Shown here piece by piece: positions 27,318-37,446 of a DNA stretch of 64,000 nucleotides. The notes beneath the pieces were generated by a model, which saw only the letters and a list, made by a program, of their open reading frames with translations, made no database searches and was not told the DNA's origin. The stretch is taken from positions 1-64,000 of the forward strand of contig JAIXUS010000005.1 of assembly GCA_027483445.1 (NCBI GenBank), in the 5' to 3' direction. Both the position numbers and the translations under genes were made by a program. The first letter of the stretch is position 1, and each line of letters opens with the position of its first letter. Source of the stretch: Bacteroidota bacterium (GTDB taxonomy: Bacteria; Bacteroidota; Bacteroidia; M30B66).

Positions 27318-28160
27318 TTAATCGATGATGCAACGTACAGAAAAGCCATTGCGCCAGCTGTTGCCGGACCCGTTTGCAACCCCACCGATATAATTCAGGA
27401 ATTTGGTATAGGCATCTGCTGTATCTGACACCGTCGAGCTCCACCAGTAGCCATAGCGGGCAACATCGCTGAAGAAACCATTGTTGTAAACGCGGAATCC
27501 GCCCGGAAGACCCGAAAAACCACTTTCGTTGGTAGCTGCTTCATTCGGACTTAGCCAATATTGTGTTCCGGTGCTTTTCATTTTACCACCGGCAACCATT
27601 ATGCCGCCCAAGTAGTTTATTAAAACCTCCCATTCATCGTATGTTGGCACATGCCAACCTGTGGGGCACATATTCCCGCCTGCCACGGTGTACCAGTTAT
27701 ACAATTTACCATAGGTGGCATCATATGACGGATTATTCTCATAATGGCTCCAAGCAGGGGTGGTGGCATTTGACCAAGCCTGATCATCTGTTACATTTGG
27801 AATCAAAGAGCCATCGTTGTACTTAGTCGTACGGAGGTTTTCAGCTATCCAGCATTGGTTGCCAATTTGAACTACAGGATATGTATTGCCGTCAATGTCA
27901 GTAACCGATGTAATGTCGCCTGAACAGGGTGTTAAATTGGCACCATTACTAAATGTTACATTGGTTATACCTGTCAAAGCATGGCTCTCATTTCCGTTAG
28001 TAGTTACCACCACCATTTGATTGGTGCCGTTAAAGCGGATGCTGTCAATTTCGGTAATGGGATTGGAAACGGTTCCGGAAGGTTTATTGATGTTCTGCTG
28101 GGTTTGCGCTGAGAGGCTCAAACAGCATATAGAAAAGAAGATTGTAAAAATGTTTTTCAT
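27318..28160 (-). CDS. Exported FISUMP-domain protein
   Basis: 280 residues from the ATG at 28160. It has a signal peptide (MKNIFTIFFSICCLSLSAQ), a short N-terminal part with 'ITEIDSIRFNGTNQMVV', then a FISUMP domain (fibrobacter succinogenes major paralogous domain) recognised by 'DIDGNTYPVVQIGNQCWIAE' leading to 'NLRTTKYNDG', 'YGKLYNWYTVAG', 'CPTGWHVPTYDEWEVLINYL', 'WWSST' and the terminal 'GFSVRCI'. These are surface or periplasmic proteins of unknown role. It lies 8 bases downstream of the T9SS-sorted protein gene. Confidence 0.88.
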   Translation of the reverse strand: MKNIFTIFFSICCLSLSAQTQQNINKPSGTVSNPITEIDSIRFNGTNQMVVVTTNGNESHALTGITNVTFSNGANLTPCSGDITSVTDIDGNTYPVVQIGNQCWIAENLRTTKYNDGSLIPNVTDDQAWSNATTPAWSHYENNPSYDATYGKLYNWYTVAGGNMCPTGWHVPTYDEWEVLINYLGGIMVAGGKMKSTGTQYWLSPNEAATNESGFSGLPGGFRVYNNGFFSDVARYGYWWSSTVSDTADAYTKFLNYIGGVANGSGNSWRNGFSVRCIID

Positions 28161-28168
28161 GACCAATT

Positions 28169-28687
28169 TTATTGAATAAGAATAGATTGGGTTAGTTGAC
28201 CGTTATCGTTCATCAAGCGCAATAAATAAAGACCTTTGGGCACATCGGCTTGAAACGTGTAGGTTTGCTCGCCTTCATGCGGCCCGCTGTAAATTTCTCG
28301 AACCGATCTGCCCAAGATATCAAGCAGTTGTATGCGAATGTGCTGATGCGTCTGTGAGGCGAATACAATGCTACTTTGTTCTTGCATTGGGTTGGGAAAC
28401 ACCTGCAGTTTGCCAATGTTTTTTTCAGTTTCATTGATTCCCGAAACACCTTCGAAACGGTAGTTCGCGATTTCGCTGATATTCCAAGTAGAAATACTTC
28501 CGTTGTTACGCTGCAAATTCATTGTTTGTGCCCCAAATTTAATGCTCCGAATTTCGCTTACCGCAAAAGTTTCAGTATTGTTATTGGTAAGGGTAACGAT
28601 AAGTTGGGCTTGAGCCGAGAGCGTTTGGCAGTGTATAAGCACAAATGCAATGAAACAGAGAGGAATAATGTATTTGTTTTTCATCAT
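28169..28687 (-). CDS. Small exported protein with T9SS type A sorting domain
   Basis: 172 residues: a signal peptide (IIPLCFIAFVLIHCQTLSAQA), about 65 residues with 'VSEIRSIKFGAQTMNL', then a type IX sorting domain starting 'LQVFPNPMQEQSSIVF' and ending 'GLYLLRLMNDNGQLTQSILI'. The PNP motif and Gly-Leu-Tyr strand are the usual signature. The protein should be exported across the outer membrane by T9SS. The N-terminal 'EIRSIKF' segment resembles the N-terminal part of the adjacent FISUMP protein ('EIDSIRF'), suggesting the two share a module or assemble together. Confidence 0.85.
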   Translation of the reverse strand: MMKNKYIIPLCFIAFVLIHCQTLSAQAQLIVTLTNNNTETFAVSEIRSIKFGAQTMNLQRNNGSISTWNISEIANYRFEGVSGINETEKNIGKLQVFPNPMQEQSSIVFASQTHQHIRIQLLDILGRSVREIYSGPHEGEQTYTFQADVPKGLYLLRLMNDNGQLTQSILIQ

Positions 28688-28786
28688 ATTGATTTTGCTT
28701 TAAATATACAAATCCTTCCATTTGGCCAAATTATTTTTTGTTAAGAGTACGTTATTTTTTTCTGTGGGGGCAATTACCAATGAACG

Positions 28787-28913
28787 CTAACGGTTCGCGC
28801 ATAAACGCCGGTTGGGTTTGGTGACCGAAAGTTATCAGTTCACCACGAAATTTCCAAAGGATCGCGAGCTCAAATTTTACCCAAAAAACCAACTGGCGAT
28901 TATGCGCTGTTAG
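28787..28913 (-). repeat. Long imperfect inverted repeat, attC-like
   Basis: 127 bp whose ends pair over ~33 bases: CTAACGGTTCGCGCATAAAC... at 28787 pairs with the complement of ...GGCGATTATGCGCTGTTAG ending at 28913. The stem has unpaired bases, and the outer ends are CTAAC and GTTAG. The stop codon of the lipoprotein gene (28910-28912) lies inside the GTTAG end. An imperfect hairpin of this length at the 3' end of a lone gene is the layout of an integron attC site, but the canonical RYYYAAC/GTTRRRY boxes match only at their AAC/GTT cores. Confidence 0.55.
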
Positions 28914-29473
28914 TAGCCGTTTTTCTTTTTAAGTTGAGCTATTTTAGTTTTTAAAAATTCAGCAAAAATTTTAATGTCGCCCGTCAGTTCGGAAGTCTGG
29001 TAGTCTATATAGAATTTTTGCTTTTTACTGTCTTTCATTATTTCAAAATAAATTCCACAACCGTCAGTGCAGTCTGGACAACCAAACCGTTCAGCAGTTT
29101 TGTCATTGCTTAATAATTTGTCGGGAATATTTGAAATAATTTCATTACCAATGTCAAAATGAAATTTGTCATTGAAGTAAGTGTCAAAAGTGATTTCTGT
29201 TTTCTTAAAATAACTGTCCGTAAAGTCGACTGAAAAAGAATTTTGATTTCCGCCCAAGAAATAGCGATACATTGTCGCACAATGGTTGCCACATTCACCA
29301 CAATAAACACCAAAAATAATTTGATCAATATTAATATCAGGTTTGGTGTCTTCGTGGCCTTTATTTTCAGTGTCTACAATTTCTGTCTTAGTTGAAGGGT
29401 TAGCCGACTTGTTTTCGCAACTTGTCAAACAAGTTAGTCCGAAGAAAAGTAATAATATTTGTTTTAGTTTCAT
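28910..29473 (-). CDS. Putative lipoprotein of unknown function, AT-rich, cassette-like
   Basis: 187 residues with a lipoprotein signal peptide (MKLKQILLLFFGLTC) and lipobox LTSC. A Ser/Thr/Glu/Lys linker follows, then a domain with several cysteines ('GVYCGECGNHCATMYRYFLG', 'FGCPDCTDGCGIYFEI'). The two CxxC-like pairs could bind metal or form disulfides. I do not recognise the family. Base composition is clearly more AT-rich than the neighbours, and the gene sits between two long inverted repeats, which suggests recent acquisition. Confidence 0.78.
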   Translation of the reverse strand: MKLKQILLLFFGLTCLTSCENKSANPSTKTEIVDTENKGHEDTKPDINIDQIIFGVYCGECGNHCATMYRYFLGGNQNSFSVDFTDSYFKKTEITFDTYFNDKFHFDIGNEIISNIPDKLLSNDKTAERFGCPDCTDGCGIYFEIMKDSKKQKFYIDYQTSELTGDIKIFAEFLKTKIAQLKKKNGY

Positions 29474-29554
29474 TGTCTACTGTGTCGTTCTAAAATGGCT
29501 ACTGACTAGTTCATTCACGCATCTTTATTCGCTTATTCTTCTTTTTTGGATTGA

Positions 29555-29741
29555 TTAGCGCAAGTTATACTCATTTACCGAAAGACCAAATACACTTTGT
29601 TTAAACTGCTTAAACCTATGGGTTGGGTTCATAGCGCCAGTCCCGATTTTTAATTCGGCGCCCATGAGCGGTTGTGGTTTTTTTTTCGATAAAGCGCCTT
29701 TTATGCGCCCGTCAGCCTCAGGTGTGCACAACTTGCGTTAG
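29555..29741. repeat. Second long inverted-repeat element flanking the lipoprotein gene
   Basis: Ends TTAGCGCAAGTTAT (29555-29568) and ACAACTTGCGTTAG (29728-29741) are inverted repeats with about 12 of 14 matches. The interior has further GGCGC/GCGCC pairings (near 29655-29710). Together with 28787-28913 it brackets the AT-rich lipoprotein gene. The truncated sulP gene ends just beyond its right end. Confidence 0.45.
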
Positions 29742-29744
29742 AGG

Positions 29745-30239
29745 CTAATGTGGTATCCTAAACTGCTGCTCGAGCGGCTCTTTTCCTTTTAGTTCGGAAG
29801 GCATCACGCCGAGAGCCATGTGAATCTGTTTCGATATGATGATAATGCCCAGGGCGGCAAGCATGCCGTGTAAGGCCGAGAGCGGGAAAAAGTCGACCAG
29901 CGCTGCTACTTTAAGTTTGCCAATGCCCACCTGTATAACTCCGGCAACCACAATAACGCCCAAACTGAGCTGCCAGTCAAGGTTGAGGTCGCCGCAACCG
30001 AGCTCTTCTACCGCTCCGGCCAAAATAACGATATGCCCGGCGGCCGGAACTTTAATGCTGAGCTTAGAGCCCGAGGAAAACGAAACGAATAATCCGCCAA
30101 TAATGGCAGTCATCACGCCCATGATGGGCGGAAAATTAGAGGCTCCTGCGATGACTAAACAAAGCGGCAAGGCAATAAGCGATACAAGAAAGCCCGAAAG
30201 CAGGTCTTGTTTAATATAGGTTTTGAAGGAAGTCCACAT
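29745..30239 (-). pseudogene. Truncated SulP-family anion transporter (N-terminal third)
   Basis: 164 residues from the ATG at 30239. It matches the start of bacterial SulP transporters: 'LLSGFLVSLIALPLCLVIAG', 'FPPIMGVMTAIIGGLFVSF', 'KVPAAGHIVILAGAVEELG', 'DFFPLSALHGMLAALGIIII' and 'KGKEPLEQQFRIPH'. Full-length family members have ~500 or more residues and 12-14 helices. Here the frame stops right after IPH, about 4 bases from the inverted-repeat element ending at 29741. The remaining transporter and STAS domain are not found nearby, so the gene is almost certainly non-functional. Confidence 0.8.
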
Positions 30240-30336
30240 ACCGCGGCTTCTCACTTCTGAGGATAACCTATTGCATGAAGAATTTAGGTGAGTACTATGG
30301 GCTGAGTGGCCCTGTCCAAGGGTGCTGGAGCGATTC

Positions 30337-30683
30337 CTAAATCCTGTAGCGTTCGGTTACCAGTAATAAATCGTGGGGCTGCGCCTTATGCCTGAACGCA
30401 TCTTTGGGGTGATAGAGCCGGTCTTCGTTGGGATTGACGCGGTAAAATCCAAACAACAGATAAGCGGTAACAAAACCGGCAGCTGCTGAGCTTGCAGCGT
30501 TTCCTCTTCTTCGAGATCGATATCCTCTCCAAAAACGCTGAGACTCAGCATTGGCGATTGCCTATCGTATTGCTGGGCCTGGTACTGCGGTTTTTCTGCG
30601 GGGGCATCGAGCTAAAGCGCCAAAGCCTGTATAAGCTGGACCAGCATAAACATAAGGCAAAAAAACAGAAAGCGTACTTTCAT
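30337..30683 (-). pseudogene. Broken gene: signal peptide, in-frame stop and frameshift
   Basis: Read from the ATG at 30683: a clear signal peptide (MKVRFLFFCLMFMLVQLIQA), then an in-frame TAG at 30612-30614. In the same frame it continues 'LDAPAEKPQYQAQQYDRQSP' and 'MLSLSVFGEDIDLEEEETLQ'. After about 30490 the sensible protein moves to another frame: 'AAGFVTAYLLFGFYRVNPNE', then 'DRLYHPKDAFRHKAQPHDLL' and a stop at 30337. Protein-like sequence continuing across a stop and a frame change marks a decayed gene of an exported or membrane protein. Family not recognised. Confidence 0.6.
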
Positions 30684-30751
30684 AAATGCCGACGAGTGTG
30701 CTCGCCTTCGAATGAGGCTAAATATGTCGCACTTTTTGGAATACACACAAA

Positions 30752-30967
30752 TCAGACCCGCCGTAAAACCCTCAACCCAAAGTAACCCGAAGCCAGGGTA
30801 AGCAACATCACTCCGGCGAGTACAATGTACACGCCGGAGCCTGATGCTTCCCAACTCAGTGCATCACTAAGTAGACGAAGGCTCATCGGCACCATAAACA
30901 GTGCAAACAAGCAACTCAGTAATCCTAACAACCTTACCATGGAATACGAATTTAGGTTCGTCGACAT
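30752..30967 (-). CDS. Small two-helix membrane protein
   Basis: 71 residues, ATG at 30967. There are two hydrophobic helices ('MVRLLGLLSCLFALFMVPMS' and 'VYIVLAGVMLLTLASGYFGL') and a basic C-terminus. No family recognised. It is followed 68 bases later by the broken gene at 30683 and then the truncated sulP, so it may be a survivor of a decayed operon. Confidence 0.5.
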   Translation of the reverse strand: MSTNLNSYSMVRLLGLLSCLFALFMVPMSLRLLSDALSWEASGSGVYIVLAGVMLLTLASGYFGLRVLRRV

Positions 30968-31238
30968 ACATTTCTTAATTCATGAATAACAAGGTTTTAA
31001 CCGGATAGTGTTAATAACTACTAAGCTTAGTTTTCACGTTATCAGTGCTTTACGTATTTTGTCATGTATATTCTCGTGTAAGCAATTGTAATCGCCTCAC
31101 AACCAAAGCGCTCAAATTCATGTAAGCTAATGCGCTTTTTTAGGTTGATTTCTTCCCGTTTGCATATTCAGCCTTTCTCAGTTTTCAGAAACCCCCGGCT
31201 GTATCTCTAAAACAGGGGTCATTCACAAATCCAATAGG

Positions 31239-33568
<2,330 letters not shown>

Positions 33569-33588
33569 GGCTTCGTTTTCATTATTTC

Positions 33589-33629
33589 AACAAACGCTCT
33601 CCCAGTTTCGGAGGGCGTTTGTTGTTTTT
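33589..33629 (+). terminator. Rho-independent terminator of katG
   Basis: ACAAACGCTCTCC pairs with GGAGGGCGTTTGT around a short CAGTTTC loop, followed by a T-rich run (TGTTTTT). It begins 20 bases after the katG stop. Confidence 0.85.
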
Positions 33630-33667
33630 AGGCCTATCTTTCCGCTTGAAATTTTGCCCAGCTCAGC

Positions 33668-34234
33668 GTGGAAGTCATCCGAAATTATTTCAACCAATTT
33701 TTACCACTCAGCGACGAAGAATGGAAGGCCTTTGAACAGTGTCTTTCCAAGGAGAGGATTCACAAAAAGGAGTTTCTCCTCAAGGAAGGTCAGGTTGGCG
33801 ATTTTATTGCCTTTGTTGCAGAAGGCTCCATGCGCTTTTATGTGCTGCGGGAGGGCGAAGAGAAGGTGATTGCTTTTTTCTTTGCCGGCAGTTTCGTGAG
33901 CAATTACCGGAGCTTTCTCACCAATTTACCTTCCGACTACTATATAGAAGTATTGCAAGACGCCCTCATTTATCGCATTCGGAAGAATGAATTGGTGGCT
34001 TTATACGACCAGTTTCCAAAAATCGAACGGCTGGGGCGGCTTATTGCCGAGAATCTTTACCTCATGGTGGCGAAGCGCTTGGATTCATTCCTCTACAAAA
34101 CACCCAAGGAGCGTTACGAGGAACTCCTGGCCCAGAACTCAAGACTGCCCGAGGAAGTTCCACAATATATGATTGCTTCGTATTTAGGCGTAAAACCCGA
34201 AACACTCAGTCGAATTAGAGCAAGGCGCGATTGA
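33668..34234 (+). CDS. Crp/Fnr-family transcriptional regulator
   Basis: 188 residues with a GTG start at 33668 (MEVIRNYFNQFL); no ATG fits better. It has an N-terminal cyclic-nucleotide-binding-like beta-barrel ('KEFLLKEGQVGDFIAFVAEG') and a C-terminal recognition helix 'MIASYLGVKPETLSRIRARR', typical of the Bacteroidota Crp branch. No FNR cysteine cluster. It lies directly after katG but is separated by a terminator; it probably regulates a neighbour such as the gene at 34393. Confidence 0.88.
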   Translation: MEVIRNYFNQFLPLSDEEWKAFEQCLSKERIHKKEFLLKEGQVGDFIAFVAEGSMRFYVLREGEEKVIAFFFAGSFVSNYRSFLTNLPSDYYIEVLQDALIYRIRKNELVALYDQFPKIERLGRLIAENLYLMVAKRLDSFLYKTPKERYEELLAQNSRLPEEVPQYMIASYLGVKPETLSRIRARRD

Positions 34235-34392
34235 GTTTACATCAACATCCTTAACAATCGTCAGTATTCGCGCCCATCAGGGTTGTTTGCGATAGGCTTC
34301 AGTGCTTTTTCGGTAATTACTGATTTATTGACTTTCGTCAATGCACCCCGAATTTCCGGTGTTCACCTTTGCAGCACGCAAAAAAAAACACC

Positions 34393-34959
34393 ATGAAATT
34401 CATCACTGCCATTTTTACGCTTTCATTGCTCCTTTCTTCAACTTTAAAGTCACAAGACACCCTTCTTTCTCAGCGCAAATGGGCTGTTGAGGTTAATGCA
34501 CTCTGGCCGATTTTTCCCGGAAATATTTATTCAGCCCGCGTTTTGCGTCAGGTGTATTCCAACAATTCAACATCGGCCGATGTGTACCTCGGATTCGCGC
34601 ACCGACCTTTTGAGTTCCGCGAAACCGAGGGAGAATTCTCGAATTCGGCTGTAGTTTTTGGCTACCGTCAGTACATCTGGAAAGGCCTCAACGCTGAGTT
34701 TTACAATGCCATCGGGCCGGGAAGAGTGCGCAATTCAGTGGTAAACGGAAAAGATTACAACAGCGTTGATTATGAAATTGGCATGCTGGCCGGTTACCGC
34801 ATTCACTTCCTCAAGAAAAAGCGCACGCCATTGTATGTGAACTTAATGCCGGTTGGTTTCGCCTATGTGGCTTACCAGTCGAACCCTCACCCGATTGTAG
34901 GCCAAACCGAAGAACGCCCGATTTATTTCGGTAAAGTGCAGGTTGGAATTCGGTTTTAG
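34393..34959 (+). CDS. Exported protein, probable outer-membrane beta-barrel
   Basis: 188 residues from the ATG at 34393 with a signal peptide (MKFITAIFTLSLLLSSTLKS). Alternating hydrophobic strands with aromatic residues and a C-terminal 'YFGKVQVGIRF' ending in Phe suggest a small outer-membrane beta-barrel. I do not recognise a family. It lies 158 bases downstream of the Crp regulator, whose target it may be (inference). Confidence 0.65.
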   Translation: MKFITAIFTLSLLLSSTLKSQDTLLSQRKWAVEVNALWPIFPGNIYSARVLRQVYSNNSTSADVYLGFAHRPFEFRETEGEFSNSAVVFGYRQYIWKGLNAEFYNAIGPGRVRNSVVNGKDYNSVDYEIGMLAGYRIHFLKKKRTPLYVNLMPVGFAYVAYQSNPHPIVGQTEERPIYFGKVQVGIRF

Positions 34960-35012
34960 GGCAAATCCTTTTCACCAAAGCACTGAATTCTGTTAGAAGT
35001 GCCTAATTTTGG

Positions 35013-36389
35013 TTGTACACTTTTCCCAACATCTTGAACTACCGGATTCTAAGGCGTATTTATAGCCGCATCATTGCTCTGCTTCAATTGTGTTTACTTC
35101 AATTATCAGTTGATGCCCAAACCATTGATGCCGGAAACGGCCATGCCTTGGTCCTCGATACCTTAGGGCAGGTTTGGACGATTGGACGCAACAATTATGG
35201 TCAATTGGGCAATGGTTCATTGGAGAATTCTCCGAAGCCCATTCTTGTGCGGGGGTTACCAAGAATTCGTTCTATTTCAAGGGGTTACGACCATAGTTTA
35301 GCGATAGATGAGCAAGGTCGCCTGTATGCCTGGGGCAGAAACAATTACGGCCAACTTGGTATCAATTCGCCCGGCGACCAGCTAAAGCCTGTGTTGAGTA
35401 ATACCACGCTTCGGTTCAAGGCCATTGAGGGCGGCTATTGGCATTCGGTAGCGATTGATTTAGAAGGAAAGGTTTGGGCCTGGGGACACAATCTTTACGC
35501 GGAGTTGGGCAACGGTACACGCGAACATTCGCTTTTCCCGGCCGAGGTGAGGATGAAGGAAAATAATGTCATCAAACACCTCGATAACGTTATTGAGATT
35601 GCCTCCGTTGGTTACCATACCCTGGCATTGCGTTCTGATGGCAGTGTATGGTCGTGGGGAAGTAATTCGCTACTTGAGCTGGGCAGGGCAGGCGAGGAGT
35701 TTCAGCCGGTAGCACGTCGTGTCGTAGGTATTCCTCCCATGCAGTCGGTTGCGGTTGGATGGCATCATTCTGTGGCCTTGAGTGCGCTCGGGCAAATCTG
35801 GGTGTGGGGTTCAGATCCTGCCTTTCAATTTAAAGAGGCCACACTGAAGCACTATTTCAGGCCAACGGCCTTTACCGGTTTGCCCAAAATGGGTCGCATT
35901 GCTTGCGGAAGCTGGCATTCTCTGGCCATCGATGAGCATGGCGAGGTTTGGGGCTGGGGAAAAAACCATTTCGGCATGCTGGGATTGAATGACACCATTA
36001 GCCGGTCTAAGCCTATGAAAATTCCGGGCTTAACAAACATTGTAGATATAGGCGGTGGCTGTTTTCAGTCGCTCGCGCGGGATGACAATGGCAACCTTTT
36101 TACTTTTGGCGACAACCCTTCGGGGCAATTGGGTCGAGGCAATTTCGAACGTTGTTACACTCCTGAAAAAATGAATTTCGACCTTACCGAAACGAAATCA
36201 CAACCTTTACTCACTGTGCCTGAAGCCGCTAAAGCTCACGTTGAGCCGAATCTTGCAACGCGTGATTATCGCCGAGATTTTTGGGTTCGATTGGTTAAAT
36301 ATAGCATTTTCCTGCTCAGTTTGGGCTTAAATGGGTACTTGATTTGGCGTTTGAGGATGGCATTGCGAAAACAGCATACAATCCACTAA
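35013..36389 (+). CDS. RCC1-repeat beta-propeller protein with C-terminal membrane anchor
   Basis: 458 residues. No ATG fits; the frame begins with a TTG at 35013 (or 35034) before a hydrophobic signal sequence (IIALLQLCLLQLSVDAQ). About seven RCC1 repeats follow, e.g. 'GNGHALVLDTLGQVWTIGRN', 'NYGQLGNGS', 'WHSVAIDLEGKVWAWGHNLY' and 'SWHSLAIDEHGEVWGWGKNH'. A transmembrane helix near the end ('YSIFLLSLGLNGYLIWRLRM') leaves a short basic tail in the cytosol. The propeller should sit in the periplasm; function unknown. Confidence 0.82.
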   Translation: MYTFPNILNYRILRRIYSRIIALLQLCLLQLSVDAQTIDAGNGHALVLDTLGQVWTIGRNNYGQLGNGSLENSPKPILVRGLPRIRSISRGYDHSLAIDEQGRLYAWGRNNYGQLGINSPGDQLKPVLSNTTLRFKAIEGGYWHSVAIDLEGKVWAWGHNLYAELGNGTREHSLFPAEVRMKENNVIKHLDNVIEIASVGYHTLALRSDGSVWSWGSNSLLELGRAGEEFQPVARRVVGIPPMQSVAVGWHHSVALSALGQIWVWGSDPAFQFKEATLKHYFRPTAFTGLPKMGRIACGSWHSLAIDEHGEVWGWGKNHFGMLGLNDTISRSKPMKIPGLTNIVDIGGGCFQSLARDDNGNLFTFGDNPSGQLGRGNFERCYTPEKMNFDLTETKSQPLLTVPEAAKAHVEPNLATRDYRRDFWVRLVKYSIFLLSLGLNGYLIWRLRMALRKQHTIH

Positions 36390-36414
36390 ATTGCTCCAAG
36401 TATTGAAGGGCTTT

Positions 36415-36981
36415 ATGCGGAATTTGAGTGTAACTGAATATTACCGAAACCCCAGTGAGCAGGTCTGGCTGGAGCATGGATACAGGCTTTTTGCCGACGA
36501 AGGACCACAAGCGCTCAAGGTTGAGCGGATGGCCGAAGCGGTAGGCATCAGCAAATCGTCGTTTTACCATCATTTTGCCGATATGGAGGTCTTTGTAGAT
36601 GGTTTGCTGACACTCCATTTTCGTCAGGCGGTTCTGTTGGCAGAGGCCGAACGGCAAGCACAGAGCATAGACCCGGATATCATTGAAATCTTGTTGCAGC
36701 ATCGTGATGCACTCCTTTTCCAAAGGCAGCTGCTAATGCTGCGCTCTGATGCGCGTTTTGCCGCCGCTGCCCAAAAAGCCGATGCCATCGTGGGCGTCGA
36801 ATTTATTCAAGTATGGGTAAACGACCTGCAGCTCAAGCTCAACCAGGAGCAGCTACTGGCTTTCTTTTCGCTGGCACTGTCGAACTTCTACCTGCAGCTT
36901 AGCCGCGAGCGCTTAACCCGTGACTGGCTCAGCGAGTATTTTGGGGTGATCCGTTACACTTTGGCATTATTCAATGGTTAA
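36415..36981 (+). CDS. TetR/AcrR-family transcriptional regulator
   Basis: 188 residues from the ATG at 36415. The N-terminal helix-turn-helix is 'LKVERMAEAVGISKSSFYHH' followed by FADMEVFV, the standard TetR signature. The C-terminal ligand domain is helical and not assigned. It follows the RCC1 gene by 25 bases and may be cotranscribed. A MITE copy lies 69 bases downstream. Confidence 0.88.
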   Translation: MRNLSVTEYYRNPSEQVWLEHGYRLFADEGPQALKVERMAEAVGISKSSFYHHFADMEVFVDGLLTLHFRQAVLLAEAERQAQSIDPDIIEILLQHRDALLFQRQLLMLRSDARFAAAAQKADAIVGVEFIQVWVNDLQLKLNQEQLLAFFSLALSNFYLQLSRERLTRDWLSEYFGVIRYTLALFNG

Positions 36982-37049
36982 TCCAAAGGCTAAAAACCGG
37001 ATTAATCCTTCAACATTGAACCCTGAGCTGAAGCGAAAATTGATGAGTT

Positions 37050-37260
37050 AGGGCCTGCCGAAAAAGTCGGAAAAGCCCCAGATGCGAGCCGCGAGCAGCA
37101 AAGTAGATGCTGCATTTCTTGCGAACAAACAATTGAACTTCATGAATTCAGGAGTGCATGGATTTTCAAAAGCTAGACTAAAAACCCTTGCATTAAGCCT
37201 CATTCAAACAGGGGCTAAAGTGTTATAAATAAAACTATCGAGTGTTTTTCAGTGAGCCCT
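37050..37260 (+). mobile_element. MITE-like element, copy 2
   Basis: 211 bp with ends AGGGCCTGCCGAAAAA (37050-37065) and TTTTTCAGTGAGCCCT (37245-37260). The interior is nearly the same as in the copy at 57465-57675, including TTGAACTTCATGAATTCAGG and CCTTGCATTAAGCCTCATTC. The rest of 36982-37446 holds no gene. Confidence 0.75.
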
Positions 37261-37398
37261 GGTTAAACATCACTTGCTTGAGTTGCTTGCCATGTAGCTT
37301 TTGCCTAAGCGCTGTTGTCTAAGTTGAGCAGGGCGATTGTATAACCGGTTGACAACTAGTGTGAATGCTGTTCTCGAATAGATGAAGGTCTTAATTGC

Positions 37399-37406
37399 TA
37401 TTTTTG
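37399..37406 (+). promoter_or_regulatory. Promoter -7 box upstream of the methyltransferase
   Basis: TATTTTTG fits TAnnTTTG and lies 40 bases before the ATG at 37447. A -33 element is not obvious. Confidence 0.4.
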
Positions 37407-37446
37407 CTGGCATTGATTGCAATTGTTGAATAAAACACGATAGCCG

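Noticed and set aside
28787-29741. Canonical integron attC sites
   Set aside because: No integron integrase in the window and the RYYYAAC/GTTRRRY boxes match only partly; kept as cassette-like only.
30337-30683. Selenocysteine or programmed recoding at the TAG
   Set aside because: The stop is TAG, not TGA, and a separate frame change downstream is better explained by gene decay.
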